A stretch of 64,000 nt of DNA, taken from Salvator merianae. Its lineage: Eukaryota; Chordata; Lepidosauria; Squamata; Teiidae. Position numbers and translations under genes: made by a program. Below, in pieces: positions 45,428 through 57,317 of this stretch; the first letter of the stretch is position 1, and every line of letters starts with the position of its first letter. The stretch lies in the NCBI GenBank assembly GCA_003586115.2, contig QVOM02000112.1:48346669-48410668 (forward strand), read 5' to 3'. Under the pieces are notes generated by a model that saw only the letters and a list, made by a program, of their open reading frames with translations, made no database searches and was not told where the DNA came from.

Positions 45428-47990
45428 TCTGTGTCTATATCTAGTGGTACAAACCATCCCGACTACCACCATAACTGAAGCTGATTAATTGGTGCATGAA
45501 ACAGCAGCAGTGATTGTAGATATGCTTGGGTTACAAGACTAAGGACTCAAATAATTATAACAATGTCCCCCCTGGAGGCTAAGACTGGAAGCCAAAATAA
45601 GAGACATACCCAAGGATGTCTGTAAGCTGACACAGCCCAATATGGGTGTAAAGATCAAGAAGAGGTCACAAACTATCAAGGAAAAACAAAGATATTCCCT
45701 TAACTGAAATCCTTGAAACTGCTAAACGAAGGCTTTCAGCGCTGGCCACAAGGCTGAAAAGATACACTAGATTAGCAGAGGCTAAAAGGATAAAATTCTT
45801 CTTTAAAGGCATATTTATACAAGGTGATAGACTACTGAGAGCAGATCCACCAAGAGTTGAAGCTGAACAATACTGGAAAAACATACGGGAAAAAGAATTC
45901 TATCATAATATAAATACTCAGTGGCTAATAGGTTTGAGAACAGACCACTGCAATCTCCCAGAGCAGGAACCAGTTGCCATCACAAAAGCAGAGATTCAAC
46001 AATGGGTTAAGCATATGAAGAACTGGACAGCACGAGATCCAGACATGATACACATACGGGTTAGAGAAACTAACAGCACTGCCTAAATGCCTAACAGCAC
46101 AAATCAAAAAGTTACTATCAGCTGGCTCCCACCCTGACTGGCTAACATAAAATACGATGGTATTGATCATCAAAGAACAGCATTATCCAGTTACCACCCA
46201 ATAACTTGTCTCTGCACAATGTAGAAACTCCTGTCAGGTATCATAGCCACCAAGCTGAATAGACATGTATGTCAATACATGAGCACAGCTCAAAAGAGGT
46301 TTTAAAACCACAGCCCCAAACACTAGCTACTAATAGACAGTCATACTGCACTCAAGCAGCAGAAAGACCAACCTGAGCACAGCATGGATTGATTACAAGA
46401 AAGCCTATGACTCAATGCCACACTCATGGATCTTTGAATGCCTGGCACTATACAAGGTTAATCAGATACCAAGAACCTTAATCAAGAACTCAGTGGGTAA
46501 GTAATGGACTATATTGGAAGCCAACGCTAAGGAAATCACACAGGTGACCTTAAAGAGAGGCTTATGCCAAGCTGATGCTTTATCTCCATTACTTTTGCGA
46601 ATAGCTCTATTCTCCCTCAACCAGATCATCACGCAAAGTGGATATGGGTATAGATTCAAGAGTGGAGTCACCATCAGCCACCTTCTGTATATGGATGATA
46701 TCAAGCTATACACCAAGAATGAGTGAGACTGAGACACTGACTCACTGATCGACTTCAAAGAATCTATAGTGAAGACATTGGGATGTAATTTAGTTTAGAA
46801 AAATGTGGATGGTTGATTGTGAAAAGAAGTTGGATAATAAGAACTGAAGGAACCAAACTTCCTGAAGGCTGAATAAAAGATATATATGATAGCTACAAGT
46901 ATATCAGAATTCCACAGACACATGGACACCATGATAAAGAAGAAAGGAAAATTGCAACAACCAAATACCTTCAAATGGTAAGACAGATCTTGAAGTTCCA
47001 AATCAATAGAAGGAACGAGATCCAGCCATCAATACACATGCACTACCAGTTATCAGATATAACTGACATTATAAAGTGGCCAAAAGAAGACACAGAAGCA
47101 TCATTAGACTGTTCATAAGACCAAAACAGAGAGGGCAAAGCTTAACAAGTGTAAAGGCCACTGTCCATCAATATATCAGTAAAACAGCTTCTATGGATAA
47201 ACTGCTAAGAGAATGCCTCAGACAACTGCTGGCAATGATCATGAATGAAGAGCAAGCAGTGAGCGTACCTTGGCATAACAAACTCCCCCATGGATTGTAC
47301 CAGTGGCAGATCATAGAAGTGGCTGACAATGGAAAATCCTATCAGCGGTTGGAAAAAGCAGTACTGAAAGATAGCATTAATCTTAGGCATTAATCTTAGC
47401 AATGCAAGGCCAAGCGCTGCGTATAAGATCAATGGAAGCAGGGGTCTTTCATACCAGGCAGGACCTCAGGTGCGGAATAAGCAAAGAGGTCTCTGAGACA
47501 GTCCAGTATATAGTAGCCGGGTGCAGGAACAATATATATAGAACTGCACAACCAAATTGCATGAATTGTGTACAGCAATATCTGCAATGATATTGGGCTA
47601 GGCATCCCAAGTATAAATGGGAAATTCTAAAAGAAAAAGTGGCTGAGAACAACAAAGTCAAGATCCTGTGGGATTTCCATATTCAGTTCAGCAAACACGT
47701 ACTGGTGAATCAACTAAATATCATGGTAATAGATTAAGTAGTCCCAAGTGATAAGAAGAAAGAATATTAGAAGCTGGAGAAGTACCAGGGATTGAAAGAA
47801 GAACTGGAGAAGAAGTGGAAGGTAAAGGCAAAAGTGATACTGGTAGTGATAGGAGCACTTGGGACAGTGACCCTCAAGTTGAAGGGTGGCTTCAACAGGT
47901 CCCAGGACAAACACTGGAGATTTCTCTTCAGGAACAGCTAAAATATGGCACAGGACTCTCAAGCTCCCAGGTCTTTGTTATGGGAACTAC
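45428..47990 (+). pseudogene. R4-like LINE: reverse transcriptase, Cys/His and restriction-like endonuclease region, heavily decayed
   Basis: Pieces in changing frames line up in order. ETAKRRLSALATRLKRYT lies near 45720, MKNWTARDPDMIH near 46020, WIDYKKAYDSMPHSWIFECL (motif A region) at 46387-46446, QADALSPLL near 46570, and HLLYMDDIKLYTKNE with YMDD at 46688-46699. Further on, LRCGISKEVSETVQYIVAGC near 47467-47525 is the Cys/His region, and LWDFHIQFSK near 47670 and KLEKYQGLKEELEKKWKVKA near 47772-47830 match the C-terminal restriction-like endonuclease end. R4-clade LINEs use this domain, not an AP endonuclease, for target cleavage. Many stops and frameshifts make it an old dead copy. It continues the 5' part at 44600-45122. 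Confidence 0.75.
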
Positions 47991-50900
47991 TTCTGTATAC
48001 AAGTTAAGCACTGTTTCCATATATGTGCACAATTTTCAGAACTTTGAGTTTGGTTTTAGTGATAATGGTGCGGTGCCTATTCCAAGGGAGGGGAAACAAA
48101 AAGTATCAGGACAGACGTGTGCACACACACACACCTGCTAGTGGGAGGATCGCAAAGATTGGGAAGACAGGCTTAAAGGGAAGGAGAAGCACTGACATTC
48201 CAATTAACTCCTCACCTTTTGGTATCAAGTGAGGTGTAGAGTCCTTGAACTCAGTACACTAATCTATCTTGCTTCCCCCGTGGCTCAGTTTTGTGAGATC
48301 AATTAAGTCCAATTATCCACCTGGCTCTGAGTTAGCCCTTGCCTCTTTGTGGCCACGCTACATGGTATGATCAGGCTGCCTTAATCCAGCAACTTGCAAT
48401 AAGCTGCAGGGAAGAGAGTGAACTCGCAGCTCTCAGGAGCCCAAATGCTCAGCAAATGAAGCTCAGCTTTTTACCAGAACAGCCCATAGTTCAGCTCTTA
48501 AAGGAGGGATGTAGCGATGGAGATAATCAAAGGTTATTCAAAGGCACTGAATGGTCAGGTGAGCTCATTTTTATACCCAAATTCCTACCCTTGGGACATG
48601 TGGAAAACTGGGCTGTTTTGGTGGTCAAAATGAAGTAAACAAGGAAGTTTGTCAATATTAAGGCTGTGTAGATCACATACACAGCGTACCTTAATCCAAT
48701 CAAGTATTCAGTTTGGGCACCCACATTATCAGATCAATCCCACAACTTCTCTTTCATATTCTTTACAGCTTATGTGCCACTTTCCTTTAGCTGGCTGACC
48801 AGATTAGGCTGTGGTGTAAAAGCACACTTTTTAATGAGCAGAGTTAAAGATTTAGGGTCGGTGGACCTGGATATGTGTGCTTCATTATACTACTGATTTC
48901 CATTTTCTGGAATGGAAACCTGACTTAGTTAGAAGACCCATTGCTGAATATGGTCTCGTGCACTGTCTGGTCAAGATCCCAAGATCCTAGTAAGGATCCA
49001 CACATATGATCTGAGACTGAGCTAGACATATCAACTAACTACCTCTAAGGAATGAGAAAACATTTTTTAAATTTATGAAATATTAGCTGGTAGGGGGCTT
49101 TGACTCAGAATGGTACCATATTTTGCTGTTGTGATGGTAAGAAGTTTTCTCCTTTAGTGTTATGAGATCTCTCCTCACAGCTGTTACAAGTATTAGAAGT
49201 GAAAATAGATGCCATGGTGCCCTTTGATCTTAACTGGAATCATGATGAGGATGTAGGGTTAAAACCTCCTTAGTTCTTCTTACAGGCTTGACCTGGGTCA
49301 CCTTATATAGATCACAATAATGTGTATCAGTGCTGAGCTGGGCAGGCTGTCTTGGACCTCATTCATATTAAATCTAATTCTGGTAAACGTTTCTAGCCAT
49401 CTGTACTTCCCAGAAGCATTTTGGGCCAAACATGCATGACTGTCTGCACTTTTTTCCTCATGTTGCAAAACTTGCAGTGCAGAGCTGTATCAAACACACT
49501 GCAGGCTTTATATGTCTAAATTCTTGCAGGGAGTCAGAACTTCTATAAGCTGAAGTGGAGTGTCTGCTAGGCAACCTTAGTTGAAATGGGGATCACTAAA
49601 GGGCAGTTGTGGCACCTTGATTATTCAGCAGCCAAAAGGACATTGCAGGACCTGGAAAAATTGTTTTGTTTGATATCCACTGCAATGACTACATTTAGAA
49701 GAGAACCGGTAGAGCTACCCTTTAATGAAACAGATTTATTGGCTGGTCTGAGTACAGCTGTTCTGTTCTGTGGGGACCATACCCCAAAGTGAGCTCTATC
49801 CTATAGCCAGTGGACATGACCAACAAAATAAAGAAAACATCAATTGCATTTTGTTAGTAGGGGGGTTAGTTACTCTACCAAGGGAAGTTCTTTTTCCTCT
49901 GACTGGCAGGTGAGTCCATTTGCAAAGAAACCTCCATTTGAAAAAGAAATGTTCACATATATTTAGCCATGTACTTTTCCATTTCCTTTTCCTTTCCCTT
50001 TCTCCATTTTAGACATTTCCACACTTGCTGGGACCAGGACTGCTCCTACCAGAGCAGTTTCCAGCTGATGTGGTTCAGCTGTCCCAGAACAAGGCTGTCC
50101 ACACTTTGGATGACTGTTCTGGGACAGCAACTGTGCCGCTCGGGAGTTCCAGTGACCAGGAACAAAAGTTGCTGGCCTCAGTTTGTTTCAGTTCTTTTTA
50201 GCAGACCTGATCCTTCAGTTTTTGAGAATGGTACTAAACTCTCCATAAGTTTAAATTGTAAGAAAATGTGGTGATGCTCTCTCATAGTGTGATAGTGGCA
50301 GAATCTTCATTGGGCTGCTACACTGGGCCAGCAACCCCTGGAGAATGCCTTGTCTGCATTTTAGACTGGTTTACTGGAAGGCCATGACTCCAAGTAAAAT
50401 GCCTTGTCTGTGTTGGATATGGCGCTGGTGTGGACCATGAGAAGAAAATGGCGCTAAAGCCTACTCCAACAAGAGAATGCTTTGAAGTGGTTCCCCAGGG
50501 TTCTCCAGTGGCAGACCAATCCAGCCACTTGTGTGCAGACAGCACTGAGTTACTGCCTCTGTCTAGCAGGTGTGAGGAGCCTAGCACCATTTTGCAAGGC
50601 TCCTGGAAATGGCCCTGAAAGTGCATCACTTCTGGGTGCCTGGATGAAAAAGACCTGGATAGCGATTTTGGATAGCAATTTTGTTCCCAGCCTCTGCAGT
50701 TGGGCTGAGTTGGGCTGGGCCGGGCCGGGCTGGGCCAGACTGGACCACTATGATGCACACAGCTTTTGACCCATGTTACTAGCTGTCCCTCACTTGATCT
50801 GATCCAAGATCAGCGTTGCATGGAGTGGGATAACACATGCCATGTGAAATTGCCAATGAGTTCAAAGAAGCCCTGTGCTCATAAATTTCCCTTTTTGCCT

Positions 50901-51952
50901 TTGATCCAAGCTGTGTTTAATCATTAAATTTTAATCAGAATCAAAACTAGTCTGGCACTCAGGTGTTATCTGAAATAACTCTGAATAAGACCACTCACCT
51001 TAGGAAATCCATCTCAAGCTTCTGAAAAGGCAAAACGATAGACTTTTATCAACAGCTGAGTAAATGTTTCTGCACAGTTTCATTTTGGGAGATTGAGCAG
51101 CCAGACTTTCAGCTATATAAATCCTTAACACTGCAAGTAGTTCGCCTTCAAATACACCTTAATAGGAAGTTGTCTAGGGTTACAACACGCCTAATGAGAG
51201 CTGGCCAGCACAGCTGAGTTATCTTAATGATCTTACAGATTAAAATTGTATAACAGAATGCAGTATATCTGATGAGAATTTAAAAACTGCATCATTGAAG
51301 TGCTACACGATGCTACACCAAAACAACATCACAAAGTTATAGCTCTTGGTTATGAAGAAATTTTGTAGGTGCATAAATAAGCATATTTTATGCATTTGAG
51401 CCTGATAAATCATTGTGCAAAGTGACTTGAAACATTCATTTGGGTTGCATTTTCAAGCAGTGAAAAACAGTTGCCTAAAAGCATCTTAAGCTGGCTCTAT
51501 ATGCTGACTGAATATTGTGCTAACAGGAGATATTCCAGAGAAAATCCCGTCCAAAATTACTGCCAGTTAGCTAGACACACACACTGTCTGTGCACGTTAT
51601 AGTGACATGCACATCTGAGCATACTGACAGCACAAAATACCCGGATGTGAACAGTGCCACCACCACGCACGCGGAACCATCTTTTTTTGGCTGCCATACA
51701 TGTATGGTGATCACAGTGAAGATGGTGGCTTCATCCAGAAGGCAGGTCATGGGTAAGCCATGAGAGTTGGGTTTTCCCAAAGTAGATTATTAGGGGGGAT
51801 ATTGTACAGTTGTGGTGGGGTTGTCACAGATATGTGTGGCAATCCCACCATAGCAGGAAGGGCAACATATGTGTGACAGTGCCACCTCTGAATTATCTCT
51901 GAGTCACCTTTGAAGTGCCTTTTTTTTTTTTAATACTATGCATGAATGCAGC
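47991..51952. other. No gene recognised (4 kb)
   Basis: Includes (AC)n of about 7 units at 48120-48133. 50025-50165 has inverted words (CTGTCCCAGAACA / TGTTCTGGGACAG). A GGGCTG/GGGCC-rich run lies at 50701-50740. 51000-51500 is a repeat-free AT-rich stretch. No coding exon supported. Confidence 0.4.
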
Positions 51953-52300
51953 CTTAGGCCTTTTTGCACTTACCTGTATTACAGCTTAGGAGCCCCTATA
52001 GTCAGCTTCAAGGCTTCTTATGGCTGCATGTTAGTGTAGATCAAAGAGGTCCTACCCACGCTGCTATTGTCCATCTGCAGAGGACGAACATAAGTCAGAT
52101 TGGGGGGACTTGATTTGATTACTGGTAGCCCTGAACATCAAGGGCTACCGGTGCACCAGCTTGGGCTAGTCTGAAGCCCAGAGGTGTGCAGAAGGCACAC
52201 TTCATTTTCCAGACTGCCAGGGACTGATTTTGGTGGTACACCAAAGTATGTCACCAAAATGGATTCTCCAGGGGCTTGGGGCTGATCTAGGCCAGGGTCA
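51953..52300. repeat. Unclassified inverted-repeat-rich stretch
   Basis: GGTAGCCCTGAACATCAAGG GCTACC (52122-52147) is a short hairpin, and CATTTTGGTGACATAC-type words mirror TTTTGGTGGTACACCAAAGT. Resembles parts of 33235-33300 and 43590-43700. Identity unknown. Confidence 0.35.
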
Positions 52301-52412
52301 TTAGGATGATAGTGCTGTTCCAGAACATGCAATGCCGTAATCTGGACCAGTGGGCCTCACTGCTCCAGTCACTCTGGTTTGGATCACAGCATGGCCAGTG
52401 CAGGAAAGTCCT

Positions 52413-52612
52413 TAGGCTATGTTCATATATAGTAAAAAAAAAGAAAAAGAAAAAGAAGTATTTCAAAAGTGCCTTAGAGATGATTATGTGTGGCACTCAT
52501 CTTTTCATTCCATCTCTAATCCATCTTTTCTAGCATAGAATGTTGTGAGACTTGAGTGTGAACAATCCCACCTGTGAATCAGCACTAAGCTGCCTCAGAG
52601 ATACTTCTTTCC
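52413..52612. mobile_element. Decayed GGCTGTGATCAGACA-family element
   Basis: Words CATCTTTTCTAGCATAGAAT, GTGTGAACAATCCCACCT and GCTGCCTCAGAGATAC match the inverted copy at 36775-36990, but the ends are poorly conserved. Confidence 0.5.
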
Positions 52613-53516
52613 CTGTGAGTGAATGCAAACCCTGGCAACTGAAGCAGACTGGAATGGGCCATGGCAGAGGGGATGACTCCTGTTGCATGGTGCCGTGTCC
52701 TGATTCTGTCTTGGACCAGACTGAAACAATTTGGGGCAAGATCAAACCCTGAATTGTGTGCCAAGATGTGTGGTGTGAAAACTTCATTGATTTTTGAATT
52801 AAAATTTCATTTTCCATTCTATATTCCTCTCTGAACATAATAGTAACCTCCATACTGTTAGATACCCTGTAAGGGCAAAGTTCAGATGTTTCTTCCTGAG
52901 ATTAAGCCTTATATAATTTAAACAGTCTTGTAACCTTACCTAATGGTACCTCTAGTGAGAGAGGGATCTGAACTACAAGAGGTTCAATTTGTTTTAGGGA
53001 TTACCAACTTTGGTGGAATGGGGAGACTTTAGCACCTTTACAACTCCTGGATTGTCACTCTCTGAGGCAGTATCTGCATGAGAATTGTGGGCAGCACTCC
53101 AAGAAGAGATCTACTGACTCTAGTGCTTTTTGAAAAGTGGCAGAATGCTCTTCACACTTTTGATGCTGCTGCTCCCAGCTATGAAAATATTGCATTCAGG
53201 GAATTTTCATTCCCTGGCTTTAATGTTTCTGGCTGGGGATATTTTTCAAACATAGGAACTGGCTGTGGAAATTGGCCATTTTCTGTGTCCAGAAAAGAAA
53301 GTGTCTGAAGAAGCTCAGCTACTCTGCCACTATAGCATTCTAAGGAGTCCTTAAGGCCCCCAAAGTACTCTTTAAGCACTCTTCATAGCACGGCAAAGGC
53401 CCCATATGGACCTTGCCTGAGTCAGAGACTGGAACTGCAATCTCTTTGGACCACAGAGGTACTGCTTAGAGATATGAAAAATATTACTGAAGTATGACAA
53501 ATGTTTTTTGAATTAC
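52613..53516. other. No feature recognised
   Basis: No supported gene or repeat. Confidence 0.35.
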
Positions 53517-53524
53517 TTGAATGC

Positions 53525-54603
53525 TAGGGGTGTGCACGAAGGCACTTTTCCCCTTTCGCTTCGCATTCCTGCGAAGCTACGGGCCTTCGTTTTCGCACGA
53601 AAAAAATATGTGCGAAAATGAAGCCCTTCGTGTTCGCGGCGAAGATTTTCGCCTCGACCTGAAGCAGAGGAATCAAGGCGAAGAAAAGATCCTTCGCCTT
53701 GATTTCTCTGTTTCCGACGGCGCTCGCCTCTCTCTCATTTCCCCCCCCCAGTCTGTCAGTGTGCGCGTGGGACTGACAGACTAGGGGGAATGAGAGACAG
53801 CGAGCGGGAGAGGAGGGAAACCCCTTCCTTTCGCTGATCGCCCTCCTCTCCCGCCGGCTGAGTCAGGCGGCGACGGCAGAAGAGGGAGAATAAGGGAAAG
53901 GAAGGGAAACCCCTCCTTTCGCTGATCGCCCTCCTCTCCCGCCGGCTGAGTCAGGCGGCGACGGCAGAAGAGGGAGAATAAGGGAAAGGAAGGGAAACCC
54001 CTCCTTTCGCTGATCGCCCTCCTCTCCCGCCGGCTGAGTCAGGCGGCGACGGCAGAGGAGGGAGAATAAGGGAAAGGAAGGGAAACCCCTCCTTTCGCTG
54101 ATCGCCCTCCTCTCCCGCCGGCTGAGTCAGGCGGCGACGGCAGAGGAGGGAGAATAAGGGAAAGGAAGGGAAACCCCTCCTTTCGCTGATCGCCCTCCTC
54201 TCCCGCCGGCTGAGTCAGGCGGCGACGGCAGAGGAGGGAGAATAAGGGAAAGGAAGGGAAACCCCGCCTTTCGCTGATCGCCCTCCTCTCCCACCGGCTG
54301 AGTCAGGCGGCGACGGCAGAGGAGGGAGAATAAGGCAAAGGAAGGGAACCCCGTCCTTCTGCTGATCGCCCTCCTCTCCCGCTCGCTGTCTCTCATTTCC
54401 CCTAGACTGTCAGCGCGCACGCTGACAGCCTAGGGGGATGAGACAGAGGCAAATTGCGAAGGTCCCGAAATGCATCGAAAGTTGAGGGACCTTCGCAATT
54501 CGCATTTCGTGATCTTTGTTTCCCTTCGCATTCGATGCGAAGGGAACCAAATCACGAAATTCGACGAAAATCCGAGTGGCACGAAACTTCGTGCACACCC
54601 CTA
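53525..54603. mobile_element. hAT-type non-autonomous element, copy D, perfect 8-bp TSD
   Basis: TTGAATGC on both sides (53517-53524 and 54604-54611). Starts TAGGGGTGTGCACGAAGG and ends CTTCGTGCACACCCCTA. CpG-rich subterminal regions hold hairpins, for example GCGAAGGTCCC ... GGGACCTTCGC near 54457-54497 and the near-perfect palindrome around TTCGCATTCGATGCGAA near 54524-54540. The middle is an 88-bp minisatellite. 1079 bp, no transposase. CpG retention indicates a recent insertion. Confidence 0.88.
53813..54381. repeat. 88-bp tandem repeat (minisatellite) inside hAT copy D
   Basis: The anchor CCTTTCGCTGATCGCCCTCC starts at 53827, 53915, 54003, 54091, 54179 and 54267, with a variant at 54355, giving an exact 88-bp period and about 6.5 units. 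Units are nearly identical, with changes concentrated in the last two. Each unit also contains GGCTGAGTCAGGCGGCGACG and AAGGAAGGGAAACCCC. Confidence 0.95.
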
Positions 54604-54611
54604 TTGAATGC

Positions 54612-56011
54612 AACTTTGTAGGATGGAGAAGAATTTAGTTAATGAATCTTCATGAGACCTGTAAGAGGGGAGAGGGGCCTTACCTAGGTCACCCTGTCTC
54701 CTCATGACACTCCACAGGCTGTAGGCAGAGTTCAAGTACCACTGTGTTGTCTAGCTTTGTGTGATGACACAATCATGTGGTGATGCATCTTTTGGGGGTC
54801 TCCTGGGGCTTGTCTAGGGCCACCAGAGCTCTAGAGACTGTGTAGAACATTCTGTGCTTTCTGGAGGCAACGCATGCCTGGAAAGGCCCCAGTAGGCTCC
54901 CAAAAGTGAATTGGCACATGGAAATATCATGCAAAGAGTTTGATCTGTTCTCCACAGCATTCGATGGGTCAGGAATCAGAGCAATCCGGATGTGGTCAGG
55001 TAAGTGCCTCTTGATCTTAAGAGCCCTGGCAAAGGTGTGCTAAAATGCTTGAACATGACTCTTGTTTTCAGGATGAGTGGCTGATTCACTAATTCAAAAC
55101 ACAGTTTTACGTGCTTTTAGACAGTGAACTTTTCTTCTGCACATGCTATTTTTTGGTTTCATACATCTGAATGCATGCTGGATTAGGCTGTTGGGAACTC
55201 TTAAGACAAAATGTCAGGTAGAGAAAGTGAGAAAAAGGACAACTGGTTCTTGGAACTGCTGCTACTCTTATATTTATGAGGCAAAAACGTTTCAAAAGTG
55301 ACCCTTTGCAAGCATCCCCGCTCAGATTCCTGAGGGATGAAATATGTGGTGGACAACCTTTCTTGTTTCACTGCCCAGCTTGCAAGGAGGGGGCAGCATA
55401 TTAAGAACCCTTTTTCTTAATATGCTCTTAGTTGTTGTTGCTTGATATATTTTTAACACTTTTCTTCCAAAGGTCAACAGATCCTTTTTAGTATTAAAAT
55501 AAAGGTCATTATGAGTATACTCAAAGGAGTGGGGGGGGGGCAGCAAAAGTAAAGTTAGACTAGGTATCTGTATCACACAGTCTTGTTGTTGAATATTCAT
55601 GGTGCTAGAAAATGTTTGTTCCAATTTTAGCCATACATTTCTACTGAACTACAAAGCTGTTAAGAAGCAGTGCCAATCTTAAATAATTTTTGTTATGGGT
55701 GGCTATTTTCCTTGCAAAAGGGAAAAGGCGTTTGTCACTTCATTGCTTGCAACACACAACAGTGACCAAAATCAAAAGAAAAAAGATTTGCAAGCATGCT
55801 GTGGTTAATTCATACAGTAAAACAGCTCCATTCCAAAGCAAATGGATGTTAAATGTTTCATATTAAACTATACAATATAACTAAACCAAGATTGTTTTAG
55901 TTTCTTAGTTTCTTTGTTTCTATTTTTTTAAAAGTTCCAAATATAAGCTGAGTGAGATGTGTTTGTTTTGGATGTTTTTCAAGATATGGTTATTGCCAGA
56001 AGCAGCTGGCA
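54612..56011. other. No gene recognised
   Basis: 1.4 kb without supported features. A G run of about 11 lies at 55530-55540. Confidence 0.35.
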
Positions 56012-56034
56012 AGTGTGTGTGTGTGTGTGTGTGT
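56012..56034. repeat. (TG)n microsatellite
   Basis: About 11 GT units. Confidence 0.9.
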
Positions 56035-56257
56035 AGATGGAGGCCCCTCCTCCACACCATGCTAGTTTGCTGCATTCTGCTGCTGCAGAAGCTTCAAGAA
56101 AGCAGGCTAACCACAGTAGCCTAAAGGAGGGGCTTCTGCCTGCAAGCTCGTATACTGATAGTTGCAGGATACTGCTTGCTTTGTATACAGCCAAGGTCAA
56201 GAACATGTGGCAACTGTAGCTTGGCAGGCCTGAAGTCAGAATATCTTGTGTGCTTGT

Positions 56258-57309
56258 TAGGGGTGTGCACGAAGGCGCTTTTCCCCTTTCGCTTCGCATT
56301 CCTGCAAAGCTACGGGGCTTCGTTTTCGCACGAAAAAATATGTGCGAAAATGAAGCCCTTCGTCTTCATGGCGAAGATTTTCGCCACGACCGGAAGCCAG
56401 CGGGAGACGAGGGAAATCAACGAAAGGAAGGGATTCCCTTCCTTTGCGTTGATTTGCCTCGTCTCCTCTCGCTGCCTGACTCAGCCGGCGGGAGAGGAGA
56501 GAGATCAGTGAAAGGAAGGGATTCCCTTCCTTTGCGTTGATTTCCCTCCTCTCCTCTCATCGCCTGACTCAGCTGGCGGGAGAGGAGAGAGATCAGTGAA
56601 AGGAAGGGATTTCCTTCCTTTGCGTTGATTTACCTCCTCTCCTCTCGCTGCCTGATTCGCCCTACTCTGTCAGCGTAGGTTAAATGAGGCAGCCAGCAGG
56701 AGATGAGGGAAATCAACGAAAGGAAGGGATTCCCTTCCTTTGCGTTGATTTCCCTCCTCTCCTCTCGCTGCCTGACTCAGCTGGCGGGAGAGGAGAGAGA
56801 TCAGTGAAAGGAAGGGATTCCCTTCCTTTGCGTTGATTTACCTCCTCTCCTCTCGCTGCCTGATTCGCCCTACTCTGTCAGCGTAGGTTAAATGAGGCAG
56901 CCAGCAGGAGATGAGGGACATCAACGAAAGGAAGGGATTCCCTTCCTTTGCGTTGATTTCCCTCCTCTCCTCTCGCTGCCTGATTCAGCCTACCCTGTCA
57001 GCGTGCGTGCTGACAGAGTAGGGCAAATCAGGCAGCCAGCGGGAGACAAGGGAAATCAACGCGCAGGGGGGGATTCCCTGCGCGTTGATTTCCCTCCTCT
57101 CCTGCTCGCTGTCTCTCATTTCCCCTAGACTGTCAGCGCGCGCCTAGGGGAATGAGATTTTGCGAAGGTCCCGAAATGCATCGAAAATTGAGGGACCTTC
57201 GCAATTCGCATTTCGTGATCCTTGTTGCCCTTCGCATTCGATGCGAAGGAAACCAAATCACGAAATTCGATGAAAATTCGAGTGGCACGAAACTTCGTGC
57301 ACACCCCTA
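56258..57309. mobile_element. hAT-type non-autonomous element, copy E, perfect 8-bp TSD
   Basis: GTGCTTGT on both sides (56250-56257 and 57310-57317). Its first 130 bases and last 180 bases are very similar to copy D, same orientation, 1.65 kb away. Starts TAGGGGTGTGCACGAAGG, ends CTTCGTGCACACCCCTA. The interior has hairpin-forming repeats of 88- and 120-bp spacing. 1052 bp, no transposase frame. Confidence 0.88.
56401..57090. repeat. Higher-order 88/120-bp tandem repeat inside hAT copy E
   Basis: The anchor GGATTCCCTTCCTTTGCGTT (or variant) starts at 56431, 56519, 56607, 56727, 56815, 56935 and 57071, spaced 88, 88, 120, 88, 120 and 136 bp. The longer spacings contain an extra segment with CGCCCTACTCTGTCAGCGTA. 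Each unit is a hairpin: ATCAACGAAAGGAAGGGA against TCCCTTCCTTTGCGTTGAT. The sequence is a diverged relative of the copy D unit. Confidence 0.9.
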
Positions 57310-57317
57310 GTGCTTGT

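Noticed and set aside
53813..54381. Regular 88-bp repeats considered as a CRISPR-like array
   Set aside because: Units are contiguous without unique spacers, lie inside a TIR- and TSD-bounded element, and the genome is eukaryotic.
53525..57309. CpG-rich blocks considered as CpG islands or promoters
   Set aside because: Their limits coincide exactly with transposon TIRs and 8-bp TSDs.
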